The position numbers and the translations under genes were made by a program. The notes beneath the pieces are model-generated. The model ran no database searches. It was not told where the DNA came from and saw only the letters and a list, made by a program, of their open reading frames with translations. From Hugenholtzia roseola DSM 9546 (GTDB taxonomy: Bacteria; Bacteroidota; Bacteroidia; Cytophagales; Bernardetiaceae), in NCBI RefSeq assembly GCF_000422585.1, contig NZ_KE383886.1, positions 100,204 to 164,203 on the forward strand: 64,000 nucleotides of DNA, written 5' to 3'. Positions 25,897 to 35,015 of the stretch are shown here, in pieces (within the stretch, counting starts at the first letter, position 1; each line of letters begins with the position of its first letter).

Positions 25897-25904
25897 CAAA
25901 GGTA
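25897..25904 (-). promoter_or_regulatory. Bacteroidota -7 box of the SRP RNA gene
   Basis: Minus-strand TACCTTTG matches TAnnTTTG and is followed by GCACCGTAG, placing transcription start at about 25890, the 5' end of the folded RNA. A TTTGCAAA element lies about 20 bases upstream as a possible -33 box. Confidence 0.7.
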
Positions 25905-25984
25905 GATACTTTTTTCGGATTTGCAAACTTTTGGCTCGCGAAAGGCGAAAAAAAACGAACTTTTTTTTCTAAAAAAAGAGCCAC

Positions 25985-26533
25985 TTAGTTTTTCAAAAAG
26001 CTAAGGATTTGATTTTGAGCCAGATAAAGGCTTTCTGCTATGGCATCAATGTAGGGCAAGATGTCGTCTTTGGGTGGCTTTGCGCTGATAAAAATTGTTT
26101 TCGCCCCTATCTTTTTTCCGAATTGCATATCCGAAAAGCTATCGCCTATCATGATGCTTTTTTCAAAATTTATGTCGGGGAACTCTTTTTGGGCTTGCGT
26201 TGCCATGCCAACTTGCGGCTTGCGCAGGGGCGAATTTTCGGCGGCTAAGGCAGGTGCAAAGTAAATCGCATCGAGATAAACGCCCCAAGTTTGGAGATAG
26301 GCGCGTAATTTTTGATGAACGGCTTGCAAATCGGCTTCGCTCATGAGTCCTTTTCCAATGCCCTGCTGATTGGTTACGACTACCATGCGTCTGAAATAAG
26401 GGCGCAAGGTGGCTAAGGCTTCGCCCACGCCTTCGAGCATTTCAAGGGCATCAGGGCTTTTTACATAATCGTCTTCAATCTTGCGATTCAAAACGCCATC
26501 TCTATCTAAAAAGAGCGTCCATTCGGTCGTCAT
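25985..26533 (-). CDS. HAD-superfamily phosphatase, GmhB/HisB-like
   Basis: A 182-residue HAD-IIIA phosphatase. Motif I is FLDRDGVLN, motif II is VVVTNQQGIGKG, and the motif IV region is IMIGDSFSDMQFGKKIGA. This pattern is that of heptose-1,7-bisphosphate phosphatase GmhB and the histidinol-phosphatase part of HisB. The loop that in GmhB carries zinc-binding Cys and His (normally CxH...CxCRKP) reads APALAAENSPLRKPQVGM here, without cysteines, so this is the zinc-less variant or a diverged substrate class. It stands alone. Confidence 0.8.
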   Translation of the reverse strand: MTTEWTLFLDRDGVLNRKIEDDYVKSPDALEMLEGVGEALATLRPYFRRMVVVTNQQGIGKGLMSEADLQAVHQKLRAYLQTWGVYLDAIYFAPALAAENSPLRKPQVGMATQAQKEFPDINFEKSIMIGDSFSDMQFGKKIGAKTIFISAKPPKDDILPYIDAIAESLYLAQNQILSFLKN

Positions 26534-26754
26534 GGTAGTTTTTGGGGAAAATGGGATAAAATTTTGGGTAGGAAAGAAGTCGCTGCTTTTTCTAAAAAAC
26601 GCAATGAATTGGGTACGGTTTGCAAGTTTGTGTATTTTGTGTTAATTTTGTGTTAAACTTTTTTGCGCCAAAATCCGTTAAGGGAAAACAGTCCTTTCTA
26701 AATCCGTAGGGCTTTTTCCTTTTTTTTACCAAACTTTAAAACACGTGATACAAA

Positions 26755-27645
26755 TTGAAAAAGAATCTTACTCTTATGCTGGCGTTATGGCTTGGCGCAT
26801 CAAGCCTTTGGGGACAAATTGTCGCTCATTCCGAGATGGGAGCGGCGCAACAGGTGGCAGTATCGGCTAAAACCGCCCCTAAGTCGTCTTCTAAACAAGC
26901 CGTTCAAAGTCCGATAGCTGCCTTTTTATGGACTTCCCCTACTTTTTCGCCTCACCTGCGACACCACTTTTTTTCGCAAGCACGTGCAGAGGCGGCTTAT
27001 GCGCACTTAGCGCAATTTAGTTTTGAAATGCGCGAGCGTTATAGCCGTCTTGCGCCAAAGGAGGCATTGCGTCGTCTTTTTTTCAGCGTACAGAAGCGGT
27101 TTCTCAAAAGCTATGAAGCCTATCCGCTTTTGGAAGAAACGCTTTTAGAGGGCAAATACGACTGCCTTTCTGTTACGGCACTCTTTGCCTTTGTGTTGGA
27201 AGAGATGCAGATGGCGCATCAAATATACGAAACGCCTAACCATGTCTATCTTGTCGTGATTTTTTCAGAAAAAGACCGCGTTTTGATAGAAACTACCGAC
27301 GCTTTGAATGGTTTTGTGGATAATGAGGCACAAATAACCGAGCGGATTCGCCTTTATAGCCAAGCGGAAAATGAATTGGTAGGCAGAGAGCTTAACAGTT
27401 TATTAACATTAGAGGAATTGGCAGGCTTACAGCTTCATAATCAAGCCATTAAGCAGTACCAAGCAGGCAAAAAGGCATTGGCTTTGGCATTGGCAGAGCA
27501 AGCCGCCACCTTTTACACAAAGGCGCGAAATGAGAATTTGAGCCGCTTTTTGATAGATGAATTATTGCAAGACCCTCAAACTTCGGTGCAGGAGAAGGTG
27601 CGTTTGTTTCGCCTGCGCCAAACATTATTTGGTGAGGCGGGCTAA
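26755..27645 (+). CDS. Exported transglutaminase-like protein
   Basis: A 296-residue secreted protein, starting at a TTG in front of a signal peptide (MKKNLTLMLALWLGASSLWG). The catalytic-type residues of the transglutaminase-like fold are visible: Cys in GKYDCLSVTALFAFVLEEM (about residue 141), His in TPNHVYLVVIF (about 165) and an Asp about twelve residues later (IETTD). Such papain-fold domains act as peptidases or cross-linkers; the substrate is unknown. A C-terminal TPR-like helical stretch (about 235-280) follows. Confidence 0.7.
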   Translation: MKKNLTLMLALWLGASSLWGQIVAHSEMGAAQQVAVSAKTAPKSSSKQAVQSPIAAFLWTSPTFSPHLRHHFFSQARAEAAYAHLAQFSFEMRERYSRLAPKEALRRLFFSVQKRFLKSYEAYPLLEETLLEGKYDCLSVTALFAFVLEEMQMAHQIYETPNHVYLVVIFSEKDRVLIETTDALNGFVDNEAQITERIRLYSQAENELVGRELNSLLTLEELAGLQLHNQAIKQYQAGKKALALALAEQAATFYTKARNENLSRFLIDELLQDPQTSVQEKVRLFRLRQTLFGEAG

Positions 27646-27848
27646 AAAGAAAAAAATCATACAAGGGCATTTTCCCAAAAAAAATGAAATCGGCGAAGCG
27701 AAAGGCACTGTAAAAGTTGCTTTTCGCTTTTTGTTTTTAAGTTTTTTTGCGCCTTTTTGGGGCAAGGCAGCCACTTTTTACCTCGCTAAGGGGCTTAATA
27801 TTAGCAATTTCTTAATATTTACTAAGAGCGGTTTTTTTCAAAATCCCC

Positions 27849-27856
27849 TACCTTTG
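27849..27856 (+). promoter_or_regulatory. Bacteroidota -7 box of the Oar-like receptor gene
   Basis: TACCTTTG followed by GCAG matches the consensus. It lies about 70 bases before the ATG at 27925. Confidence 0.55.
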
Positions 27857-27924
27857 CAGCGAATAAAATACCTAAAAAGGCACGTTCCTTTTGGGATTAT
27901 GTTTCTCCAAACCTATACTTCTCC

Positions 27925-30900
27925 ATGAGAAAGATTTTACTTCAACTCTTGAGTGTGGCGATGTGCTTATTTTTAGCACAAACCGCCTTCGGACAAGGTG
28001 TAACAACCTCAAGTATGAGCGGCTTCGTTACAGATACCAAAGGCGAAGCACTGCCTGGGGCTACTGTTGTTGCCGTTCATGAGCCTTCGGGTTCGCGTTA
28101 TGGTTCTGTAACCCTTGCAGACGGACGCTACAATATTCCTAATGCACGTGTGGGCGGTCCTTATACGCTTACTGTTAGCTCGGTGGGCTATAAAGAACAA
28201 GTCCATAAAGACATCTACTTGAGCTTAGGCGTTGCTTTCAATGCTGACTTCAAACTATCGGAAGATAGTGAAGAACTAAGTGAGGTGGTGGTTACGGCAG
28301 AAACAGACGGACTAATTAGTTCTGACCGTACAGGTGCTTCTACGAATTTGGACAATCGTGCGATTAATTCTTTACCTACCATTAGCCGTAGCTTAAACGA
28401 TTTCACACGCCTTACTCCACAGAGCAATGGAACAAGTTTTGCGGGTCGTGATAACCGTTTTAATAATTATACCATTGATGGTAATATCTACAACAACAAC
28501 TTTGGTTTGAGCAGCGACCAATTTGCAGGTAGCAACCCCGTAAGTTTAGATGCGATTGAAGCAGTACAAATCAACCTTGCTCCCTACGACGTGAGAACGG
28601 GCGGTTTTACGGGTGCAAGCGTAAATGCGATTACTAAGAGTGGTACTAATGAATTTTCAGGTTCTGCTTATACATTTATTCGCAATCAGTCTTTTCAAGG
28701 CAATAAGATTGGTGAGAATGAACTTACCTTTGACGATTTTAACCAAAATATCATTGGCGCACGTTTGGGTGGTCCCATCATCAAAAACAAACTTTTCTTC
28801 TTTGTCAATGTAGAAAGTGAAACTTCTACTCGCCCTGGACAGCAGAACTTAGCGGCAGCTCCTGGGCGCGAAGGTGATAACGTTACACGTGTTCCTGCCG
28901 AACGTTTGGATTTTATCCGCACTTCACTTCGTAATATATACGGTTACGACCCTGGTGCTTATGAGGGGTATGATTTCGCAACAAAAAACTTACGCTTGAA
29001 TGCACGTATTGATTACAACATCAGCGACAAGCACAAACTTGCCGTGCGTTTTAATCGATTTACAAGCATAGATGATACTTTTATCAATGCTTCAAGTACC
29101 TCTAATTCCTTGCCTGGTGGATTCGGCAATCGCAATTCGCTCAATTCAATGCACTTTGCCAACTCCAACTACACTACTGACCAAACTACTAATTCCTTCG
29201 TAGCGGAATTGAACTCTATGTTCAGCAGCAAAATCGCTAATAACCTCAATATCGGCTATACTTCTTTCTTCCAAGAGCGTGGTATTCCCGGCGACCAAGC
29301 GTTTCCTTTCATTGAAGTTGTTGAAGAGGGACAGTATTATACGGCTATGGGAAATGAACTTTTCTCTGTTGCTAATAATGTCCGCAACAACACTTTCAAC
29401 GTTACAAACAACTTAACCTACTTTGGCAACAAGCACACCATTACTGCTGGTTTCAACTTAGAGTTAATGACCTTTGAAAACTCCTTTAATCGTTTCTTCC
29501 ATGGGGTGTATCGCTATGGCTCTTACAACGACTTCGTAGAAGCGGTAATTAACCGCAATCCTGACGTACAACCGACAGGCTTTGTACAAGGCTTTGCTTT
29601 CGGCTCTAATCCTGGCTCGCCTGCTGTTGATGAAACAGCTTTCGGACAATTTGGACTTTACGTGCAAGATGAGTTCCAAGTAAATCGTAACTTTAAACTT
29701 ACTTATGGCTTGCGTATGGACGGACAATTCTTCCCTAAGGAATTGGCTGAAAACCCTGCTATTCGCGACAACTTCAAGTTTGCAAACCCTGCTGGCGGCG
29801 ATTCGCTTGTCGCAGATGTGTCTGCTTTGCCTAAATTTACCCCTCTTTGGTCGCCTCGCGTAGGTTTCAACTGGGACGTTTTGGGTGATAAGAGTCTACA
29901 AATTCGCGGTGGTTCGGGTATCTTTACGGGTCGTATTCCTTTTGTTTGGATTTCTAACCAAGTCAATAACAATGGTATCTTGCGTGGTTTCTATGTATTA
30001 CAACGCAATGAAAACCGCAACGACTTTGATGCCAATCCACGTCCGTTCAATCCTGACGTGCGCGCATATTTGCCTGAAAATCCACAGCCTTCTTCGCCAA
30101 GTGGTGACTTAGCAGTAACAGCAGACGACTTCCGCTTCCCACAAGTTTGGCGTACCAATATTGGTATCGATAAGACCCTTCCTGGCGGTTTGGTAGCAAC
30201 GTTAGAAGGTATTTACACACGCAATATCAACGACGTTTTGCCACAAAACATTAACCTTCCCGCTTCCACAGGTACTTTCGCAGGGGTAGATAACCGTCCT
30301 TTCTACGGTAGCAATCGCATCAATGCGCCTTTCAATCAGGCTATCTATCTGACCAACACAAACAAAGGCTACTATGCCGCTGTTACTCTACAAGTGCAAA
30401 AGCCTTTCGACAATGGTCTTTTTGCAAGTCTTGCCTATACCCGTAGCGTATCGCGCGACCAAGGCTTGACAGGTGGTTCTACCGCTGGTTCGCTCTGGAC
30501 AAACCCCGTTCTTTCAGACCGCAACAACCCCGAAGTGAGCTTTACTCGTTTTGATACGCCTCATAGAGTTGTGGGTCTTGTGTCTTATTCAAAAGAATAT
30601 GCAGGTTTTGCTAAAACTACTATTTCTCTCTTCTATCAAGGTAGTGCTGTGGGCGCGTTCAATGAAAACCGCTTCAGCTACGTTATCGGTGGTAACATGA
30701 TGGGTGATAACGGTACGCCACTCCTTTTTGTACCAAATTCTGCTGAAGACATTATCTTTGTAGATATCGTACAAAACGGTGAAACTCGTTTCACAGCACA
30801 GCAGCAACGCGACGCTTTTGAAGCTTACATCAATCAAGACGACTATCTTTCTGGTCGTAAAGGCGACTATGCAGAACGCAACGGTGCAGTATTCCCTTGG

Positions 30901-31209
30901 GTACACCGTTTCGACCTTCGCTTCTTGCAAGATTTCTACGTAAAAGTAGGCAAGAACGAAAAGCGCAATACTATCCAACTTAGCCTCGACATCATGAATT
31001 TCGGCAACTTGCTTAACTCTGAATGGGGAGTACAAAGCATCGTAAATCAACAGACTCTTTTGCAGTATCGCGGCAGAGATGCTGAAAACCGTCCTACTTT
31101 CATAATGAACTTGGATAGAGGCGAGCTTCCTACTGAAACATTCCGTAAGAACATCAACGTAAGCCAAGTATGGCAGATGCAATTTGGTATCCGCTATATC
31201 TTCAACTAA
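27925..31209 (+). CDS. Oar-like TonB-dependent outer-membrane receptor
   Basis: A 1094-residue outer-membrane protein: signal peptide (MRKILLQLLSVAMCLFLAQT), an N-terminal carboxypeptidase-regulatory-like beta domain (GFVTDTKGEALPGATVVAVH, about 32-115), a plug domain with the TonB-linked region (RSLNDFTRLTPQSNG, about 150) and a long beta barrel ending in MQFGIRYIFN with a terminal aromatic residue. This layout is that of Oar and related receptors that import substrates or help assemble surface proteins. The substrate is unknown. Codon use is that of a highly expressed gene, with many TTC/AAC codons. Confidence 0.9.
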   Translation: MRKILLQLLSVAMCLFLAQTAFGQGVTTSSMSGFVTDTKGEALPGATVVAVHEPSGSRYGSVTLADGRYNIPNARVGGPYTLTVSSVGYKEQVHKDIYLSLGVAFNADFKLSEDSEELSEVVVTAETDGLISSDRTGASTNLDNRAINSLPTISRSLNDFTRLTPQSNGTSFAGRDNRFNNYTIDGNIYNNNFGLSSDQFAGSNPVSLDAIEAVQINLAPYDVRTGGFTGASVNAITKSGTNEFSGSAYTFIRNQSFQGNKIGENELTFDDFNQNIIGARLGGPIIKNKLFFFVNVESETSTRPGQQNLAAAPGREGDNVTRVPAERLDFIRTSLRNIYGYDPGAYEGYDFATKNLRLNARIDYNISDKHKLAVRFNRFTSIDDTFINASSTSNSLPGGFGNRNSLNSMHFANSNYTTDQTTNSFVAELNSMFSSKIANNLNIGYTSFFQERGIPGDQAFPFIEVVEEGQYYTAMGNELFSVANNVRNNTFNVTNNLTYFGNKHTITAGFNLELMTFENSFNRFFHGVYRYGSYNDFVEAVINRNPDVQPTGFVQGFAFGSNPGSPAVDETAFGQFGLYVQDEFQVNRNFKLTYGLRMDGQFFPKELAENPAIRDNFKFANPAGGDSLVADVSALPKFTPLWSPRVGFNWDVLGDKSLQIRGGSGIFTGRIPFVWISNQVNNNGILRGFYVLQRNENRNDFDANPRPFNPDVRAYLPENPQPSSPSGDLAVTADDFRFPQVWRTNIGIDKTLPGGLVATLEGIYTRNINDVLPQNINLPASTGTFAGVDNRPFYGSNRINAPFNQAIYLTNTNKGYYAAVTLQVQKPFDNGLFASLAYTRSVSRDQGLTGGSTAGSLWTNPVLSDRNNPEVSFTRFDTPHRVVGLVSYSKEYAGFAKTTISLFYQGSAVGAFNENRFSYVIGGNMMGDNGTPLLFVPNSAEDIIFVDIVQNGETRFTAQQQRDAFEAYINQDDYLSGRKGDYAERNGAVFPWVHRFDLRFLQDFYVKVGKNEKRNTIQLSLDIMNFGNLLNSEWGVQSIVNQQTLLQYRGRDAENRPTFIMNLDRGELPTETFRKNINVSQVWQMQFGIRYIFN

Positions 31210-31318
31210 ACTATCCAACGCTTTTTCTTTCTCAAAACTTGCTCCTGCAAAGGGGCAAGTTTTTTTTTGTCTAATTTTTGTCCTGATATTTTTGCGTGTG
31301 CAAATCCAACAAAAGACG

Positions 31319-31326
31319 TACCTTTG
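31319..31326 (+). promoter_or_regulatory. Bacteroidota -7 box of the small cytochrome gene
   Basis: TACCTTTG followed by CGG. It lies 37 bases before the ATG at 31363 and inside the longer open frame, supporting the shorter start. Confidence 0.55.
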
Positions 31327-31362
31327 CGGTTTGAATGTTTAGATTTAGACCAAATAAGTGAT

Positions 31363-31941
31363 ATGAAAAACACAACCCTTTTGACGCTGCTCGGATTGGC
31401 TTTGCTGCTGGGTGGTCTGATTTGGCAGAGCCTACAAGTGAGCCGTTTGCAGGAGCAAGTCTTAGAAATGAACGGCAAGGCGGCTGCGCCTTCGGAAAAA
31501 GAAGCTACTGCGGCGGTGGCTTCGCCCAAAGAAAATGAACCCAAAGAAAATGAACCCAAAGAAAATGAACACTACGAATTAGCCAAAGCAATGGGCTACA
31601 TGCAGCGTTTTGCCGAGAAAATCTATTGGGCAGGCAAAGAAAAAAATTGGGAACTTGCTGCCTTTTATGTCCATGAAGCCGAAGAAACGGCAGAGGAGAT
31701 TATCGCCCACAAGCCCATCAAAAATGAAAAAGAGATAGCACCTTTGGTAGCGCAAATGTTTATCCCTGCCTTAGAGGGCTTGGAAGAAGGCATCAAGGCG
31801 CAAGATGCTTTGCTTTTTGGTCAGAAATATCAGACCCTTATCCAAACCTGTAATGCCTGCCATGCGGCTTCGGGCTATGGCATCATCAAATTGCAAGTAC
31901 CTACTCAAAATTCATTCCCCAGTCAGGTTTTTGCGCCCTAA
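31363..31941 (+). CDS. Membrane-anchored small c-type cytochrome (c'-like)
   Basis: A 192-residue protein with an uncleaved-looking N-terminal membrane helix (LLTLLGLALLLGGLIW), a low-complexity linker with three exact PKENE repeats (about 55-69), and a helical domain ending in TCNACHAASGYGIIKL, a CxxCH haem-c site close to the C-terminus as in cytochrome c'-type four-helix bundles. The domain faces the periplasm. Function could be electron transfer or gas binding; neither can be decided. The ATG at 31363 is chosen from the -7 box at 31319. Confidence 0.7.
   Translation: MKNTTLLTLLGLALLLGGLIWQSLQVSRLQEQVLEMNGKAAAPSEKEATAAVASPKENEPKENEPKENEHYELAKAMGYMQRFAEKIYWAGKEKNWELAAFYVHEAEETAEEIIAHKPIKNEKEIAPLVAQMFIPALEGLEEGIKAQDALLFGQKYQTLIQTCNACHAASGYGIIKLQVPTQNSFPSQVFAP
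31525..31569 (+). repeat. Three tandem 15-bp coding repeats
   Basis: CCCAAAGAAAATGAA is repeated exactly three times and encodes PKENE three times in the linker of the small cytochrome. The exact identity suggests recent expansion and possible length variation between strains. Confidence 0.9.
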
Positions 31942-31980
31942 GTTTTGCGCCCAAACTGTGCGGCTTTTTTTATTTGTATC

Positions 31981-32001
31981 GGGCAAGGCACTGCCTTGTC
32001 C
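31981..32001. repeat. Palindromic GACAAGGC-family repeat
   Basis: GGGCAAGGCA-C-TGCCTTGTCC is a near-palindrome of the family seen at 9016-9035. It lies after the small cytochrome gene and could form a hairpin in the transcript. Confidence 0.65.
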
Positions 32002-32111
32002 AAACCTATTTCCCAATAGCAGCGAATCCTAAAAGCCAAAACCTTTTGTAATGAAGGCACAATTTTTAGCCTATCAGGATAGCAGAAAGCGCGTTTTTTT
32101 CGAAAAATGCG

Positions 32112-32119
32112 TATCTTTG
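32112..32119 (+). promoter_or_regulatory. Bacteroidota -7 box of the hemerythrin gene
   Basis: TATCTTTG followed by GGGG. It lies downstream of the first in-frame start (32051), so translation should begin at the ATG at 32165. Confidence 0.55.
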
Positions 32120-32164
32120 GGGCTACGCAAAAATACCTTCGAGTTTTCTAATCTCTCGCTAACG

Positions 32165-32926
32165 ATGAACTTCCCAACTACACGCATAGAAACCTTAGTA
32201 GAGCAAGACTACATGGTCGGAGCTGCCTTGCACCGCTTTGGCATCGATTTTTATCGTTATGAAGACAAAACTTTTTCGGAGGTGTGCAGAGAAAAAGGAA
32301 TAGATGCGCCACTTCTTTGGCAACAAATAGAAAAGACGGCGCAAAAGATTAGGCATCAAGCCCCCCCAAAAAACCTATCTAATTTTCCTATTCAGGTGAT
32401 TTTGGATTATCTCTATCATACGCACCGTATTTTTATCCGACAGCAAATTCCCTACATGGCTGCACTGGTAGAGGCGATGAAGCCTTTGCAGTTGCCCCGC
32501 CATTTTCGCACGATAGTAGAAGATTTGAAGGTAGCCTTTCCCCTTTTTGCCCAAGATTTTATTCACCATATCTTTGAAGAAGAAGCGCACCTTTTCGAGT
32601 ACATTACGCTTTTAGATAAGGCACTTTTAGGGCAGGTTTGTATCTTGAAGACTTATTTTCCGATGGAAAAATTTTCCTTAGCCCAAGCCGCCCACCAGCA
32701 TAGCCAAGATGATGACGAAATGGAGGGGATTCGCCTGCTTACTAATCAGTATGAACTCTTGCCTTATACACCCTTGATTATCAGGGTCTTATATGCAGAA
32801 TTGCAACATTTTGAAAAGTTGCTTTCCTTGCATGCTGCCATAGAAGATGATATTTTGTTTCCCAAAGCCTTAGTATTGGAACAAAAAGTAAAAGATAATT
32901 GGCAGCAAATTGTAAAATGGTCTTGA
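32165..32926 (+). CDS. Hemerythrin-domain iron-sulfur cluster repair-like protein (RIC/ScdA family)
   Basis: A 253-residue protein with the two-part RIC layout: an N-terminal DUF542/ScdA_N region (LVEQDYMVGAALHRFGIDFY) and a hemerythrin-like di-iron domain with spaced His/Glu residues (DYLYHTHRIFIRQQIP, HIFEEEAHLFEYI, AAHQHSQDDDEMEG, LQHFEKLLSLHAAIEDDILFPKA). RIC proteins restore Fe-S clusters after nitric oxide or oxidative damage. The N-terminal domain lacks the usual CCGG cysteine pair (FYRYEDK here), so repair chemistry may differ. The ATG at 32165 is chosen from the -7 box. Confidence 0.8.
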   Translation: MNFPTTRIETLVEQDYMVGAALHRFGIDFYRYEDKTFSEVCREKGIDAPLLWQQIEKTAQKIRHQAPPKNLSNFPIQVILDYLYHTHRIFIRQQIPYMAALVEAMKPLQLPRHFRTIVEDLKVAFPLFAQDFIHHIFEEEAHLFEYITLLDKALLGQVCILKTYFPMEKFSLAQAAHQHSQDDDEMEGIRLLTNQYELLPYTPLIIRVLYAELQHFEKLLSLHAAIEDDILFPKALVLEQKVKDNWQQIVKWS

Positions 32927-32933
32927 AAGACAG

Positions 32934-32975
32934 AAAAATGCCCCTATTGTGTTTTCCACACGAGGGGCATTTTTA
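32934..32975. terminator. Bidirectional terminator between the hemerythrin gene and dapD
   Basis: AAAAATGCCCCT and AGGGGCATTTTT form a strong stem around an ATTGTG/CACACG-containing loop. A-run on one side and T-run on the other suit termination of both convergent genes. Confidence 0.8.
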
Positions 32976-32993
32976 GTAGAAATGGTTTGCTTT

Positions 32994-33836
32994 TTATACC
33001 ACCACGTCATTTTCGCGCAGGGCTTGGTTGAGGGAAGTTTTCAAATCGGTGCTTTCTTTGCGCCTGCCAATGATAAGGGCGCAAGGCACTTGATATTCGC
33101 CTGCGGGGAATTTTTTGGTATAACTACCCGGTATCACCACCGAACGCGGCGGCACATATCCCTGATGCACAATCGGCTCTGTGCCTGTAACATCAATCAC
33201 TTTTGAGCTACCCGTAATGACGACATTCGCACCCAAAACGGCTTCTTTGCCTATGCGCACCCCTTCTACCAAAATGCAGCGCGAGCCAATAAATGCGCCA
33301 TCTTCTACAATTACAGGGGCTGCCTGCACAGGTTCTAATACGCCGCCAATGCCTACGCCGCCACTTAGATGCACATTTTGCCCAATTTGGGCGCAACTGC
33401 CCACCGTTGCCCAAGTATCGACCATCGTACCCGAACCGATATAAGCACCGATATTGACATAAGAAGGCATCAAAACGACTCCTTTTTCAATGAAAGCCCC
33501 ATAACGCGCTACCGCAGGCGGCACTACACGCACCCCCAAGCCTGCATAATTGCTTTTAAGCGGGATTTTGTCGTGATATTCATAGATGCCTACTTCCTGC
33601 GTTTCCATCTTTCGCAAAGGAAAGTACAAAATAACGGCTTTTTTCACCCAATCATTGACTTGCCAAGTCTGGTTTTGCGCTGCTTTTGGGTCTGAAATGG
33701 GTTCGGCGGTGCGGATTTGCCCTTTATCTAAGGCAGCGATAACGCTAAAAATAGCCTCTTGTGTTTCGTGTCGGTCTAAAAGGCTACGGTCTTCCCAAGC
33801 CTGCTCGATAAGAAGTTTGGTTTCGAGAGTTAGCAT
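32994..33836 (-). CDS. dapD: 2,3,4,5-tetrahydropyridine-2,6-dicarboxylate N-succinyltransferase
   Basis: A 280-residue enzyme of the succinylase branch of the diaminopimelate/lysine pathway; it transfers succinyl from succinyl-CoA to tetrahydrodipicolinate, feeding peptidoglycan and lysine. The C-terminal two-thirds is a left-handed beta helix of hexapeptide repeats (AYIGSGTMVDTWATVGSCAQ, GVGIGGVLEPVQA, AFIGSRCILVEGV). The family signature around FIGSRCILVEGVRIGKEAVL is intact. Length fits. It converges on the hemerythrin gene and shares a terminator. Confidence 0.95.
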   Translation of the reverse strand: MLTLETKLLIEQAWEDRSLLDRHETQEAIFSVIAALDKGQIRTAEPISDPKAAQNQTWQVNDWVKKAVILYFPLRKMETQEVGIYEYHDKIPLKSNYAGLGVRVVPPAVARYGAFIEKGVVLMPSYVNIGAYIGSGTMVDTWATVGSCAQIGQNVHLSGGVGIGGVLEPVQAAPVIVEDGAFIGSRCILVEGVRIGKEAVLGANVVITGSSKVIDVTGTEPIVHQGYVPPRSVVIPGSYTKKFPAGEYQVPCALIIGRRKESTDLKTSLNQALRENDVVV

Positions 33837-33892
33837 GTGTTTTGAGTCGTTTGAAGAAAATAGATAAAATATGAATCTTTTTGTATAGGCAC

Positions 33893-33930
33893 AAAAAAAA
33901 CTTTGTCAAGCGTTCAAGCCAGACAAAGTT
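33893..33930 (-). terminator. Intrinsic terminator of the barrel protein gene
   Basis: On the minus strand AACTTTGTC (33930-33922) pairs with GACAAAGTT (33907-33899), followed by a T-run. It lies about 50 bases after the stop at 33979. Confidence 0.75.
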
Positions 33931-33978
33931 AGTTTTTTTATCGCAAAAGCCGCCACCGAAGGCTGCCTTTATCGGTCT

Positions 33979-34656
33979 TTATTTGATGGGAATGGCAAAA
34001 CCTGCGCCCCAGTTGATGCCGCGATTGCGAGTCTTGACGATGTCGCGGTTGTTTTTCTCTATGTTGGCAAAGCCATAATACCCTTCTGCATCTAAGGTAA
34101 GCCAGACATAGCGCGAAATTTTAATCATATAGGTTACGCCCAAAGTAGCACCGTAGTCAAGTTTGGCGTAGTTGCGCGAAAGTTCTTGGTCTATGTCCTC
34201 TACATGAACGCTGGCAATCAGGCGCACCACAGGGGCAGCCTTGACAAAGAAACGGTTGAAACTTGCCTTAGGCGCGACATTGACAATCACCGAAGGTTGA
34301 AATTGGAAATAACGCAAGGTATGGCGTTCGAACTTGTTGATTTTGACCTGATACGAACCGCCCGACTCGGCGTAGAGCAAATCGGCACGCAAGCCTACGC
34401 GCTCGTTGAACTGCTTTTGTACGAAAAAGCCCGCCTGAAAGCCGAATCGCGCCCTGCTGTTGTGTCTTGTCAAAGCACTATCGTAGCGGATTCCATTGAC
34501 AGTGATGCTATCTACCTTGACAGTTGTGGCTAATTGCGTAACGCCAATACCTGCTCGCATGCCGCTAAATAGCTTTGTATAAGGGTCTTGTGCCTGTACT
34601 TGGGAGGCAGAGAGCCATGCCAAAGACACCAAAAGAAGTAAAAAGATTTTTTTCAT
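33979..34656 (-). CDS. Outer-membrane beta-barrel protein (PorT-like fold)
   Basis: A 225-residue exported protein: signal peptide (MKKIFLLLLVSLAWLSASQV, cut after VQA) and alternating hydrophobic/polar strands ending in INWGAGFAIPIK, typical of the small Bacteroidota outer-membrane barrels annotated as PorT-family or OMP_b-brl domains. No catalytic motif is seen. A specific function is not evident; PorT itself supports type IX secretion, but that assignment would need a search. Confidence 0.75.
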   Translation of the reverse strand: MKKIFLLLLVSLAWLSASQVQAQDPYTKLFSGMRAGIGVTQLATTVKVDSITVNGIRYDSALTRHNSRARFGFQAGFFVQKQFNERVGLRADLLYAESGGSYQVKINKFERHTLRYFQFQPSVIVNVAPKASFNRFFVKAAPVVRLIASVHVEDIDQELSRNYAKLDYGATLGVTYMIKISRYVWLTLDAEGYYGFANIEKNNRDIVKTRNRGINWGAGFAIPIK

Positions 34657-34967
34657 AAAGCAATCTGATAGGAATCTGATAGGAATAAAGAAGGTCTTAA
34701 AAATCGGTGTGGGGCTACTTGCTGCCGTAGTATCACGCCAAAGCGCGTTTTATTAGTAACGCTTTGAAGGCGAAATTATGATTTTTTAGGGCTAAAAAGA
34801 CGGCTTTTTTTACAAAGGCGCGATTTTTTCGTATTTTTCGCTACCCAGATAACAAGCCCAAGATTGGTTTTGGGGGCGAATATGAATAGAATATTTCGTT
34901 TGGGGGCTTTTCGGTAAAACAAAGATTTTAACAGACCAAAATTTTGCAAAGACCCAAATAAATTCCT

Positions 34968-34975
34968 TATCTTTG
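34968..34975 (+). promoter_or_regulatory. Bacteroidota -7 box of the transglycosylase gene
   Basis: TATCTTTG followed by CACAA. The resulting transcript would have a leader of about 135 bases before the ATG at 35118. Confidence 0.55.
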
Positions 34976-35015
34976 CACAATCCAAAAAAGATAAAAAAAG
35001 GACTGAAAGGAACTA

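Noticed and set aside
25654..25926. Open frame of 90 codons over the SRP RNA gene
   Set aside because: It lies across a folded, promoter-led SRP RNA and has no protein features.
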